A stretch of 64,000 nt of DNA. Origin: Muribaculum sp. (GTDB lineage: Bacteria > Bacillota > Clostridia > Lachnospirales > Lachnospiraceae). The stretch is from contig JAMPHH010000008.1 of NCBI GenBank assembly GCA_023663505.1, forward strand, positions 34,235 to 98,234, in the 5' to 3' direction. A model generated the notes under the pieces. It worked only from the letters and a program-made list of their open reading frames with translations. It ran no database searches and was not told the origin of the DNA. Position 1 is the first letter of the stretch; the number at the start of each line of letters is the position of its first letter. The position numbers were made by a program, and so were the translations under genes. Positions 21,582 to 29,946 of this stretch are shown in pieces.

Positions 21582-22574
21582 CTATTCTGCCGTGTGTTTT
21601 GCTGCCAGTTTCTTACTCATGCGGATGTCCGGGCCGGTCAGCTTGCAAATATTATAATTACTGGTGATTCGGGAGAAAATCCGATCCGAATACCGGTCTC
21701 TAAGCTCCTCAAGGCTCAGGTTCGTGGAGATAATGGTAGCCCTTCGGCGCAGATCCCGCTCGTTCAAGCAGGAGAATAGCTGTGATGTGACGAAGTTATT
21801 CGTTACCTCCGTGCCCAAATCATCTATTATTATCAATTCACAATTGTACAGGTCTTCGTAAAAATTGTAAAGAGTTTCTTTTGATTTTGTGTCAAAAGTG
21901 TATTGAGCCAGTCTGTCAAACAGTCCGACGCTGCTAAAGTAGATTACGGAGCGTCCCTTTTGCAGAATCTCATTGGCGATACAGCCCGAGAGGAAGCTCT
22001 TGCCGCTTCCCACGGTGCCGTAGAGAAAAAGGTTGCGATAGCTGTCCGGAAATTGCTCCACGAACTCCCTGCATATTTTTACGGTGCGCTCGAAGCGCTC
22101 TCTGTCCTTCCCCTGATAGTAATCGAAGGAGAGCGTGGAGAAGTTCTCCCGGGATATGACATCCTGAATATTGGACTGCTCATAGAGAACGGAGACCTCC
22201 TGCTGACGCAGGCAGTGGCATTTCTCCTTTTGGAAGCCGTCCGTGTCAATATAGCCCGTGTCACGGCAGTCCGCACAATGATAAACAGGCTCCAGATAAT
22301 CCGCGGGGAAGCCCGCGCTTATGAGTAGAGCCTGCTTTTGCTGCCTGATTTTACCTATGTAATCATGTAATGAGGTTAGGGCGTTGTCATCACCCTCCAG
22401 AATGCTCTGCGCCTTGGCTTTGGCGACACTCCCTATAGAGTCCTCCAATTGTCGGTATTCCGGAATGCGGCGGTAGACGCTCTCCCTGCGCTCGTCCATG
22501 AGATGCCTGTTGGCGTCGCGTGTCTGCTCATAGCGCCGCATAATGGACTCGTATTGTTGATTGTTCAATGCCAT
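21582..22574 (-). CDS. dnaI: DnaI/DnaC-like helicase loader ATPase
   Basis: A 330-residue AAA+ ATPase. The N-terminal part has a cysteine cluster (CADCRDTGYI...KCHC, about 108-130), as in DnaC-like primosomal proteins. Walker A is LYGTVGSGKSFL (about 184-195), Walker B is LIIIDDLGTE, and sensor 1 is IISTNLS. It should load the replicative helicase. It follows the DnaD-like gene by 19 bases, so the two replication-start proteins form one unit with prs. The symbol is by function; orthology to Bacillus DnaI is likely but not proven. Confidence 0.8.
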   Translation of the reverse strand: MALNNQQYESIMRRYEQTRDANRHLMDERRESVYRRIPEYRQLEDSIGSVAKAKAQSILEGDDNALTSLHDYIGKIRQQKQALLISAGFPADYLEPVYHCADCRDTGYIDTDGFQKEKCHCLRQQEVSVLYEQSNIQDVISRENFSTLSFDYYQGKDRERFERTVKICREFVEQFPDSYRNLFLYGTVGSGKSFLSGCIANEILQKGRSVIYFSSVGLFDRLAQYTFDTKSKETLYNFYEDLYNCELIIIDDLGTEVTNNFVTSQLFSCLNERDLRRRATIISTNLSLEELRDRYSDRIFSRITSNYNICKLTGPDIRMSKKLAAKHTAE

Positions 22575-22593
22575 GGGTGTGCTCCTTTCGACA

Positions 22594-23667
22594 TCAATTG
22601 CTCAAAAGCTCCTTCTCCAGCTCGTCAAAGTCATAATTGTTCTGGGTGAACTGATTAAACTTGTTGCCTGATGTCGGTTTTGCGGACTTTTTGCGCTGAA
22701 AACGCTCGTCAATCTTGCGGATATCCGCCTTGTGGTGAACATTCTCCTGATACCAGCTGTTCAGGATGCTCTCCGCGTATTCCAAGCGGTGGCGGTCCGT
22801 GGCAAGCACGGTGCGCTCGCACGCCTCCATGATCACGTCCATATCAAAGGCATATTCCTTTGTCCAACGGGTGATGTACTCCGCTTCCTTGGCGGTGGGT
22901 GTACTGCTCTTGCCGAGGGCGTTCATAACGGTATAGACATATTTGTCGTATTTTGTAGCAAATCTCTTGGCCTGCTTGGGGGTGGTCACGCCGTTTTCCG
23001 CCCAGTTGACAGCCACTTTTTCCATATATTTGAAATCCTTCTTGTCCCGGTCTACACAGTAGGCGATAAGATAGTCGATCAGCTCCTCGGAAAAGTGAAG
23101 CACATCCGTGAAAAACAGCACGGACTTCATCTCGGCGGGAGTCAGGGGGCGACCCATATAGGACTCCGCGATAAACAAAAGCTGCGCGGTCTCCTCCCGT
23201 CCCTTAAATTCCCGAAGGTGCTCCGCCGTATAGGTGGGCTTCGCATAGGGCGGCGCTTCCTCGACAGACTCAGCGGTCTCCGCCATAGGGGACACGGCTT
23301 GTCCGGAGGCAGGCTTATCCATGAAAATTGCCAAGGATTTGGAGGAAGCGGACTGTCTCGTGTCGGCTTCGGTCTCTAAATCCTTAAAATGAATGCCCAC
23401 GGGCAGACCCGTCGCGTCATAGTCAAGGCTCAGAAGCTTCTTCTTCTCCCAATACTTCAGGGAACGGACGATCTCCTTCTCCGTGTGGTTAAATTTGTCT
23501 GCGAGATCGGACATACTGGTAGCCTGATTCGCGCCAAGCATACGGAGCAGATAGAGGTACACCTTTAGCTGCGCCTCATTCGCCCCCTCCATGTATTCGT
23601 CGATAAAGCGGTTGGATACTGCTGTGGAATTTATGTTGGAATCCTTGTAAATCGTTAAACGTGGCAT
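22594..23667 (-). CDS. dnaD: DnaD-domain replication initiation protein
   Basis: A 357-residue protein. I use ATG 23667; a longer frame extends through the DnaA-box region and lacks a ribosome site. The N-terminal winged helix (about 25-110: VSNRFIDEYMEGANEAQLKVYLYLLRMLG) and the C-terminal DnaD domain (about 195-320) with the pattern YAESILNSWYQENV, the YxxxIxxxW motif, are both present. It helps remodel DNA at the origin and recruits the helicase loader encoded next. DnaA-box-like sites lie 110-266 bases upstream. Confidence 0.8.
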   Translation of the reverse strand: MPRLTIYKDSNINSTAVSNRFIDEYMEGANEAQLKVYLYLLRMLGANQATSMSDLADKFNHTEKEIVRSLKYWEKKKLLSLDYDATGLPVGIHFKDLETEADTRQSASSKSLAIFMDKPASGQAVSPMAETAESVEEAPPYAKPTYTAEHLREFKGREETAQLLFIAESYMGRPLTPAEMKSVLFFTDVLHFSEELIDYLIAYCVDRDKKDFKYMEKVAVNWAENGVTTPKQAKRFATKYDKYVYTVMNALGKSSTPTAKEAEYITRWTKEYAFDMDVIMEACERTVLATDRHRLEYAESILNSWYQENVHHKADIRKIDERFQRKKSAKPTSGNKFNQFTQNNYDFDELEKELLSN

Positions 23668-23776
23668 ATTCAGACAACCCTCTCTCATCAAAGTAATCAG
23701 AGTATAGCACAAGGTTTGTGAAAAGAAAATAGTCAAAATCCCGAAACACTTTTTGTGGTTTGAACAGCTCTCAAAA

Positions 23777-23933
23777 TGTGGATAATGTGGATGATGTGGA
23801 TAAGAAGCGCAAAAGGACAAAATAGTGCGTTGTACTCTTAAATTTTGTCAATCGCAATATCCACATCAAAGGATAAAATATCCACAGAAAGCAGAGGGGT
23901 ATCCTTCCGCAGCTCTGTGGATATTGTGGACAA
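23777..23933. promoter_or_regulatory. Cluster of seven DnaA-box-like sites
   Basis: Three sites stand head to tail without spacing at 23777-23803 (TGTGGATAA, TGTGGATGA, TGTGGATAA). Two ATATCCACA sites lie at 23857-23865 and 23878-23886, one TGTGGATAT at 23916-23924, and a weaker TGTGGACAA at 23925-23933. The consensus is TTATCCACA; two are perfect. The cluster lies between murC and the dnaD-dnaI-prs unit and may control that operon or bind DnaA for another purpose. Confidence 0.7.
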
Positions 23934-25373
23934 TCAGTTTCCGAGCAGGTTTTCGCCGATTTTTAGCACATCTCCCGCCCCCATAGTTATCAACAGGTCT
24001 CCGTTTGTGCAATTTTGCAGAAGAAAATTTTCGATCTCGTCGAAGGTCGGGAAATAATAGCATTCTCCGCCTGCCTCTTGTATCAGGGACTGCAGGTTGG
24101 CTGAGCTGATGCCCAGAGTGTCTGTTTCCCTTGCGGCGTAAATGTCCGCGAGCACCACCTTGTCGGCAAGACAGAGCGCCTTGGCGAAGTCCTCCATAAA
24201 GGCTTTGGTGCGGGTGTAGGTGTGGGGCTGGAACACACACCAGAGGGTTTGGTGCGGATATTTTTGCGCCGCTTTTAATGTGGCAGTAATTTCTGTGGGG
24301 TGATGTGCATAATCATCTATTATAGTGACGCCGCCGATCGTGCCCTTCAGCTCGAAGCGTCTGTCGGTTCCGGTATAATCCGCCAGTGCCTTGGCAGTGA
24401 CCTCACTGTCAACATGCATTAAGTCCGCCAAAGCTATGGCAGCCAGTGCGTTGCTTACATTGTGATCTCCGGCAACGGAGAGCTTTATGGGACGGACAGG
24501 CCTCTGACCGCCGATACCTGAAGCATTCGGACCGCACACACAGAAGGAAGGATGACCCCATTCGTCATGGGTAAGCTCCGTGGGATAATAGTCCGCATGA
24601 AAACCTTCCATGGAATCCGTTGATTCGATTGAACCTGCGGATTCCATCGAATATGTGATGACCCTGCAGGGCAAGCCCTCGGTGATTTCCTGCCAGTCAG
24701 GAATGTCCGCATTGATGATCAGGCACCCTTCCTCGGGGATCAGCTTGGCAAATTCGCGGAAGGAGTGGCGTATATCCGCCAGATCCTTAAAGAAGTCCAA
24801 ATGGTCTTCTTCTATATTAAGGATAATCCCCACCGTGGGGAAAAAGCTTAAGAAGCTGTTGGTGTATTCGCAGGCTTCTGTCACAAAGCACTCGGAGCCG
24901 CCCACCCTGATATTGCCGCCGATGCTTTTGTAGATACCACCGATGGACAGGGTGGGATCAAGCTCGGCTTGCAGCAGGATCTCGCTGACCATGGATGTGG
25001 TCGTGGTCTTGCCGTGAGTGCCGCTGACCGCAATGGAGGTGCGGTAATTGCGCATCAGCTGCCCGAGGAGCTCCGCGCGGGTAAGGTGTGGAATGCCCTG
25101 CTCCATGGTCGCGATATACTCAGGATTGTTCTCGCGGATCGCGCTGGTGAACACGACACAATCAATATCGGGGGTAATATTTCCCGCCCGCTGTCCGTAC
25201 AGGACACGGATGCCTTTCTGCTCCAAATGCTCGGTCAGCGCGCTCTTGCTGCGGTCAGAGCCGGACACCGTGAAGCCCGCGTCCGCCAAGATTTCGGCCA
25301 AGCCGCTCATACTGATACCGCCGATGCCTACAAAGTAAACAGAGGAGGGATTAGAAAAATCAATTTTATACAT
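23934..25373 (-). CDS. murC: UDP-N-acetylmuramate--L-alanine ligase
   Basis: A 479-residue cytoplasmic enzyme that adds the first L-Ala to UDP-MurNAc in peptidoglycan synthesis. The N-terminal block YFVGIGGISMSGLAEIL, the ATP-binding VSGTHGKTTTTSM, the motif NIEEDHLDFFKD and the C-terminal DDYAHHPTEI...VFQPHTYTRTK are all typical. The start is ATG 25373 behind AAAGGAT. Its last codons touch a DnaA-box-like site. Confidence 0.9.
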   Translation of the reverse strand: MYKIDFSNPSSVYFVGIGGISMSGLAEILADAGFTVSGSDRSKSALTEHLEQKGIRVLYGQRAGNITPDIDCVVFTSAIRENNPEYIATMEQGIPHLTRAELLGQLMRNYRTSIAVSGTHGKTTTTSMVSEILLQAELDPTLSIGGIYKSIGGNIRVGGSECFVTEACEYTNSFLSFFPTVGIILNIEEDHLDFFKDLADIRHSFREFAKLIPEEGCLIINADIPDWQEITEGLPCRVITYSMESAGSIESTDSMEGFHADYYPTELTHDEWGHPSFCVCGPNASGIGGQRPVRPIKLSVAGDHNVSNALAAIALADLMHVDSEVTAKALADYTGTDRRFELKGTIGGVTIIDDYAHHPTEITATLKAAQKYPHQTLWCVFQPHTYTRTKAFMEDFAKALCLADKVVLADIYAARETDTLGISSANLQSLIQEAGGECYYFPTFDEIENFLLQNCTNGDLLITMGAGDVLKIGENLLGN

Positions 25374-25424
25374 GAGTAATATCCTTTCAATGAATATGTA
25401 GGTAGTCAATGCCGATTACTATAT

Positions 25425-25453
25425 ATTATATACACTCCCCATAGAAAAAACAA
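25425..25453 (-). promoter_or_regulatory. Likely murC promoter
   Basis: The minus strand has TTGTTT at 25453-25448 and TATAAT at 25430-25425, 17 bases apart, about 50 bases before murC. Confidence 0.5.
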
Positions 25454-25606
25454 ATATTTATTGAAAATATAAAATTTGTATATATGACACAAAAAATATC
25501 GGGAGAATATTGTCTATAATTTAAAGGGCGACGTTGAAATGTGCAAAAAATATGTCAAAAATATCCATAAAAAAAGAAAAAAGAAGAAAATTTTTGGTAA
25601 ATTATA

Positions 25607-25634
25607 TTCACTTCTCAGAAGAAGTGTGATATAA
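25607..25634 (+). promoter_or_regulatory. Likely glgC-glgD promoter
   Basis: TATAAT at 25629-25634 is preceded by TGTGA, close to an extended -10, and by a weak -35 (TTCACT) 16 bases upstream. The rest of the 305-base murC-glgC gap is AT-rich without other features. Confidence 0.45.
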
Positions 25635-25678
25635 TTAATTCACCGTAAAGACGGTAAATGGCTAGGAGAGGTGATGAC

Positions 25679-26953
25679 ATGATCAAGAAAGAGATGATAG
25701 CCATGCTGTTGGCTGGCGGGCAAGGGAGCCGTTTGGGTGTCCTGACCTCCAAGGTGGCAAAGCCTGCTGTGGCATTCGGAGGGAAATACCGCATAATTGA
25801 TTTTCCTCTTTCCAATTGTATTAATTCCGGTGTGGATACGGTCGGGGTTCTGACCCAGTATCAGCCGCTTCGTTTAAATACACATATCGGCATTGGTATT
25901 CCTTGGGATTTAGACCGCAATATCGGAGGGGTAACCGTGCTGCCGCCCTATGAGAAAAGCTCCAACAGTGAGTGGTATACGGGTACTGCCAATGCGATTT
26001 ATCAGAATCTCGAGTACATGGAGAGCTTTAATCCCGAATATGTGTTGATCCTGTCGGGTGACCATATTTATAAAATGGATTATGACGTGATGCTTAATTT
26101 TCACAAGCAGAACGGCGCGGAGGTGACGATTGCGGTCATGCCCGTCCCCATGGAGGAGGCGAGCCGGTTTGGTATCATGATCGCAGATGAGAACAAGAGG
26201 ATTACAGAGTTTGAGGAGAAGCCGGAGCACCCGAGAAGCAATCTGGCGAGCATGGGCATCTATATTTTTAACTGGAAAACCCTGAGGGACGCGCTGATCG
26301 CCATGGCGGAGCAGCCTGCGTTGGATTTTGGCAAGCATGTGATCCCCTATTGTCATGAGCACGGTTCACCGCTGTATGCCTATGAGTTTAACGGCTATTG
26401 GAAGGATGTGGGAACCCTGAATTCCTATTGGGAGGCCAATATGGAGTTGATCGATATCGTGCCCGTGTTCAATCTCTATGAGGAGTATTGGAAGATATAC
26501 ACTAAGAGCGAGATTCAGCCTCCGCAATATTTCTCGGAGGGCAGTGTGATCGAGCGCAGTATCGTAGGAGAGGGCACCGATGTGTACGGTGAGGTTCACA
26601 ATTGTGTCATTGGCCGCGGAGTGGTGATCGGCAAGGGTGCGGTGGTGCGGGATTCCATTATCATGAATGAGACGATTATCGGTGAGAATTGCGAGCTCAA
26701 TAAAGCGATTGTAGCTGAAAATGTATCCATTGGAGACAATGTCAAGCTGGGTGTCGGAGAGGAGGCGGAGAATGAAACGGCGCCCCATATCTACAATCAC
26801 GGTATCGTGACTGTGGGAGAGAGGAGCGTGATCCCTGACGGCGTCACCGTGGGTAAGAATTCCGTGATATCAGGTGTCACAGTGATATCAGATTACGCGG
26901 GTTCGCAGCTCGCAAGCGGAAAAACATTGATTAAGGCAGGTGAACAGCAGTGA
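25679..26953 (+). CDS. glgC: Glucose-1-phosphate adenylyltransferase
   Basis: A 424-residue enzyme making ADP-glucose for glycogen synthesis. ATG 25679 is chosen because GGAGAGG lies upstream; an earlier in-frame ATG would overlap that site. The nucleotide-binding block MLLAGGQGSRLGVLTSKVAKPAV, the sugar site SNSEWYTGTANAIYQN, the catalytic LSGDHIYKMDY and the FEEKP motif are all intact, followed by a C-terminal left-handed beta-helix (about 290-415). It overlaps glgD by 4 bases. Confidence 0.92.
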   Translation: MIKKEMIAMLLAGGQGSRLGVLTSKVAKPAVAFGGKYRIIDFPLSNCINSGVDTVGVLTQYQPLRLNTHIGIGIPWDLDRNIGGVTVLPPYEKSSNSEWYTGTANAIYQNLEYMESFNPEYVLILSGDHIYKMDYDVMLNFHKQNGAEVTIAVMPVPMEEASRFGIMIADENKRITEFEEKPEHPRSNLASMGIYIFNWKTLRDALIAMAEQPALDFGKHVIPYCHEHGSPLYAYEFNGYWKDVGTLNSYWEANMELIDIVPVFNLYEEYWKIYTKSEIQPPQYFSEGSVIERSIVGEGTDVYGEVHNCVIGRGVVIGKGAVVRDSIIMNETIIGENCELNKAIVAENVSIGDNVKLGVGEEAENETAPHIYNHGIVTVGERSVIPDGVTVGKNSVISGVTVISDYAGSQLASGKTLIKAGEQQ

Positions 26954-28068
26954 GAGCAATAGGAATTATTTTAGCGGGCGGTAACAATCACAGGATGAAG
27001 GAGCTTTCCCGAAAACGCGCCGTCTGTGCAATGCCTATCGCGGGCAGTTACAGAAGCGTTGATTTTACCCTGAGCAATATGTCCAATTCTCATATTCAGA
27101 AGGTTGCAGTGTTCACCCAATATAATGCCGGAAGCTTAAATGAGCATCTCAATTCCTCCAAGTGGTGGGATTTTGGTCGTAAGCAGGGCGGATTGTATGT
27201 GTTTACCCCAACCATGACGGCGAACAATGCCAGTTGGTATCGGGGCACTGCAGATGCGATCAGCCAGAACCTGAATTTCCTGAAGGACAGTCACGAGCCC
27301 TATGTCGTGATCGCCTCCGGTGACGGAGTGTATAAGCTGGACTTCAACAAGGTGTTGGAATATCATATCGACAAAAAGGCGGATATCACTGTGGTCTGTC
27401 ACGATATGGAGCCCGACGCCAACACGGAGCGCTTCGGAACGATACGAATGAATGAGGAAGGACGTATCGAGGAGTTCGAGGAGAAGCCCCTGCAGGCCAA
27501 GAGCAACACGGTTTCGTGCGGTATCTATGTGATCAGACGACGGCTGCTCATTGATATGATTGAGAAGTGCGCGGAGGAGGAACGCTACGATTTCGTGAGA
27601 GATATCCTGATACGCCACAAGGATATGAAGCGTATTTATGGGTATCCTTTAAAAGAGTATTGGAGGAATATCGCTTCTGTGGAGGACTATTACGGCACCA
27701 ACATGGATTTCCTCAAAGCGGAGGTGAGAGATTATTTTTTCAAGCAGTATCCTGATATTTATTCCAAGGTGGACGATTTACCGCCCGCCAAATACAATGT
27801 GGGTGCACAAATTAAGAACAGCCTGATATCCAGCGGTTGTATTGTCAATGGAGTGGTGGAGAATTCCGTTATTTTTAAAAAGAGCTACATCGGCAATAAC
27901 TGTGTGATTAAAAATTCAATTATTCTGAATGATGTGTATATCGGTGACAATACTTACATTGAAAACTGCATCGTGGAAAGCCGTGATACCATTCGTGCCA
28001 ACTCCCGTTTTGTGGGTGAGGGCGAGATCAAAATTGTGGTGGAGCACAATGAGAGATATGTGTTATAA
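26950..28068 (+). CDS. glgD: GlgD, regulatory subunit of ADP-glucose pyrophosphorylase
   Basis: A 372-residue GlgC relative starting with GTG within the overlap GTGA. The nucleotide-binding loop is altered to LAGGNNHRMKELSRKRAVCAMPI, and the metal-binding part of the active site reads ASGDGVYKLDF, with Gly in place of the His of GlgC. This fits the GlgD subunit, which in Firmicutes forms a complex with GlgC and raises its activity. The C-terminal beta-helix is shorter than in GlgC. Confidence 0.9.
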   Translation: MRAIGIILAGGNNHRMKELSRKRAVCAMPIAGSYRSVDFTLSNMSNSHIQKVAVFTQYNAGSLNEHLNSSKWWDFGRKQGGLYVFTPTMTANNASWYRGTADAISQNLNFLKDSHEPYVVIASGDGVYKLDFNKVLEYHIDKKADITVVCHDMEPDANTERFGTIRMNEEGRIEEFEEKPLQAKSNTVSCGIYVIRRRLLIDMIEKCAEEERYDFVRDILIRHKDMKRIYGYPLKEYWRNIASVEDYYGTNMDFLKAEVRDYFFKQYPDIYSKVDDLPPAKYNVGAQIKNSLISSGCIVNGVVENSVIFKKSYIGNNCVIKNSIILNDVYIGDNTYIENCIVESRDTIRANSRFVGEGEIKIVVEHNERYVL

Positions 28069-28112
28069 GTGATGATGTAACCATGGGCGTGGCTGAAGAA
28101 AGGGGAAAACGT

Positions 28113-28394
28113 ATGCAGATTACAGATGTACGTGTTCGCAAAATTACAAAGGAGGGTAAGATGAGGGCGGTGGTATCCATCACCATGGATGATGAGTTCG
28201 TGGTGCACGACATCAAGGTTATTGAAGGCGAAAAGGGCATGTTCATCGCTATGCCAAGCAAGAAGACAGCAGACGGGGAATACAGGGATATAGCACATCC
28301 GATCAACTCATCTACCAGAGAGCTGATTCAGAACATTATTCTGGAGGCTTACGAGAAGGCTTTGGACGAGCCGGATGAGTCGGCAATGTTGTAG
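28113..28394 (+). CDS. spoVG: SpoVG, RNA/DNA-binding regulator
   Basis: A 93-residue protein starting MQITDVRVRKI, with the signature KAIVS-like segment MRAVVSITMDDEFVVHDIKVIEG and FIAMPSKKTADGEYRDIAHPIN. SpoVG is a small beta-rich nucleic-acid binder that influences sporulation, cell division and many other genes. AAAGGGG precedes the ATG. It follows glgD by 44 bases and is closed by a strong terminator, so it may be read from the glg promoter. Confidence 0.92.
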   Translation: MQITDVRVRKITKEGKMRAVVSITMDDEFVVHDIKVIEGEKGMFIAMPSKKTADGEYRDIAHPINSSTRELIQNIILEAYEKALDEPDESAML

Positions 28395-28411
28395 CCGAGA
28401 GAGGATCAGAG

Positions 28412-28463
28412 GTTAAAAGGATACAGCCGCGCCCGAGTGGGTGCGGCTGTATCCTTTTAACCG
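28412..28463 (+). terminator. Strong terminator after spoVG
   Basis: A perfect 20-bp stem starts GGTTAAAAGGATACAGCCGC, with a loop of about 11 bases. A-rich and T-rich stem ends allow function in both directions. Confidence 0.8.
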
Positions 28464-28520
28464 TTTAGACATAGGACGATTAGCAAGCCATGCATCATAT
28501 CTACTTCATGCCACGATCAA

Positions 28521-28744
28521 GGCGGGAGAGGACTGAGAGAATTTTGCGGGCTCTGGCGGAGGTTGGAGTGTTTTCTTATAGTGCGTTCGGAAAGCAGGGT
28601 GAAATGCGCACGGATGTGCATTTTAGGCTCTAGGTGCATGGATGCACCTTAGAGCCGACCCGCAAATTGCAATACCCCTCCCCGCACTATTAGAAAACAC
28701 CCAACCGCAGCCCGCCCGCAAAATTCTCTCAGTCCTCTCCCGCC
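28521..28744. repeat. Large structured palindromic element, copy 2
   Basis: A 224-base relative of 19988-20215 in the same orientation, with the same outer ends, the same two central hairpins and the same inner arm (TTTTCTTATAGTGCG / CGCACTATTAGAAAA). In the middle of the arms the sequence differs from copy 1 on both sides in matching fashion (GAGAGAATTTTGCGGGC here pairs with GCCCGCAAAATTCTCT). It lies in the 520-base gap after spoVG. Confidence 0.8.
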
Positions 28745-28838
28745 GCCCCGCGCATGATTTTATAAATTTGTAGGCTGAACCGTTGCCGAGTCGCAAAGTC
28801 TTTACAGGTTTGGTATAGCTATTTTATGGAAGCTATGT

Positions 28839-28844
28839 TATAAT
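28839..28844 (+). promoter_or_regulatory. Candidate -10 element of the chemotaxis-type gene
   Basis: TATAAT lies 73 bases before the gene. No good -35 stands at the right distance, and no flagellar sigma motif is visible. Confidence 0.3.
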
Positions 28845-28916
28845 ATATCCATATTGAGGGCAGGGAACGACCGAATGGTCGGAAGACGGGCAGATGGAAT
28901 ACAGGGGGTGTTTGTG

Positions 28917-29744
28917 ATGAATGAAGTATTACAGCAATTTATTGATGCATTGCCGATTGTGAGAAACATGGTGAATGAGAATTCGTATATCACGGTACTG
29001 GATACGGAGGGGACGGTCGTGGGCTTTGCAATCCCCGAGGGGGAGCGATCCAGATACCCCGTGGGTTCTCATTTTGATGACCCCACGGGAGTCTACGAGG
29101 AGGTGCTCCGTACAGGCGAGAAAAGGTACAACCGCCTGCCGCCTGAGGTGATGGGGGAAGCATATGAGGGGCTGTTGATACCGATCAAGGACGGCAGCCA
29201 TGTTGTGGGATGCGCCGTGTATAGCTATTCCGTGGAGAGCAAGGAACAGGTGATCTCCATGACACAGGATTTTAAGGACTCCGTCGTGGACATTAGGGAT
29301 TCCATTTCTGAGATTGTCGATGGTATCGCGGACATCTCGGAGAAAATGGACGATATGAGCGTTAAGGCGGACACTGTCGAGGGCACGGTGGGGGAGGCCA
29401 CGGAGGTGGTTCAGGAAATAAGGAGAAACGCTTCCAAATCTAATATTTTGGGCTTAAACGCTTCCATTGAGGCTGCACGCAGCGGTGAGGCAGGCAAGGG
29501 CTTTGCAGTGGTTGCCGCGGAGATGGGCAAATTATCCAATGCCAGTGGACAGTCGGCAAAGGAGATATCAGAGAAGCTGGCAAACGTGGAAAACCATTTG
29601 CGGGATATGATCGATTCCAGCACTGTCGCCAATCATGTGGCAAAGGGACATCTGGAGAACATCAGCGATATCAGGGGCAAGCTGGACAAGATCATCACGC
29701 TCGCTGATCAGACGCTTAAGATCATGGAGAATCTGAACCTGTAA
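28917..29744 (+). CDS. Soluble methyl-accepting chemotaxis-type protein
   Basis: A 275-residue protein, start ATG 28917 behind GGGGGTG. It has no membrane segment. The first 110 residues look like a PAS-type sensor domain (NSYITVLDTEGTVVGFAIPEG...GVYEEVLRTGEKRYNRLP). A helical linker follows, then a shortened MCP signalling domain whose hairpin tip, SNILGLNASIEAARSGEAGKGFAVVAAEMGKLS, is intact. It should signal to CheA/CheW or act as a cytoplasmic sensor. No other chemotaxis gene is nearby. Confidence 0.75.
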   Translation: MNEVLQQFIDALPIVRNMVNENSYITVLDTEGTVVGFAIPEGERSRYPVGSHFDDPTGVYEEVLRTGEKRYNRLPPEVMGEAYEGLLIPIKDGSHVVGCAVYSYSVESKEQVISMTQDFKDSVVDIRDSISEIVDGIADISEKMDDMSVKADTVEGTVGEATEVVQEIRRNASKSNILGLNASIEAARSGEAGKGFAVVAAEMGKLSNASGQSAKEISEKLANVENHLRDMIDSSTVANHVAKGHLENISDIRGKLDKIITLADQTLKIMENLNL

Positions 29745-29762
29745 AGGGCGGCAATAATTACA

Positions 29763-29810
29763 CAACGAATGCTAAGGCGAGAGGTGGTCTGATAACCCTC
29801 TCGCTCGTTG
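29763..29810 (+). terminator. Hairpin after the chemotaxis-type gene
   Basis: CAACGA/TCGTTG forms an outer stem and GCGAGAGG/CCTCTCGC an inner stem. There is no T-run, so its role as terminator is unsure. Confidence 0.45.
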
Positions 29811-29877
29811 CGTTCAGTCAAAAGCGCCGCTGCAGGAAACGGCGGTTCCTGCGCCATATCGCGTTAAGCAGTATCAG

Positions 29878-29914
29878 GCAAACGCGCAGTGTTTACGAGG
29901 CTGGTTCTGAATAG
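29878..29914 (+). repeat. Short interspersed repeat, copy 1
   Basis: GCAAACGCGCAGTGTTTACG followed by AGGCTGGTTCTGAATAG resembles 44799-44835 at about 30 of 37 positions. I recall similar GGCTGGTTCTGAATAG sequences between genes in Lachnospiraceae genomes. Confidence 0.5.
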
Positions 29915-29946
29915 CTGCCACATTTTCACAGAAAGGATTTAGTGTT

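Noticed and set aside
21903..22328. 141-codon plus-strand frame inside the dnaI-like gene
   Set aside because: Antisense to the Walker motifs of the helicase loader; no ribosome site.
23668..23820. N-terminal extension of DnaD over the DnaA-box region
   Set aside because: The added residues are rich in His, Cys and Tyr and do not fit the family; the ATG at 23667 begins a normal DnaD start.
23777..23933. Chromosomal origin of replication
   Set aside because: Neither dnaA nor dnaN is nearby and I cannot calculate skew for the genome. I keep it as a DnaA-box cluster only.
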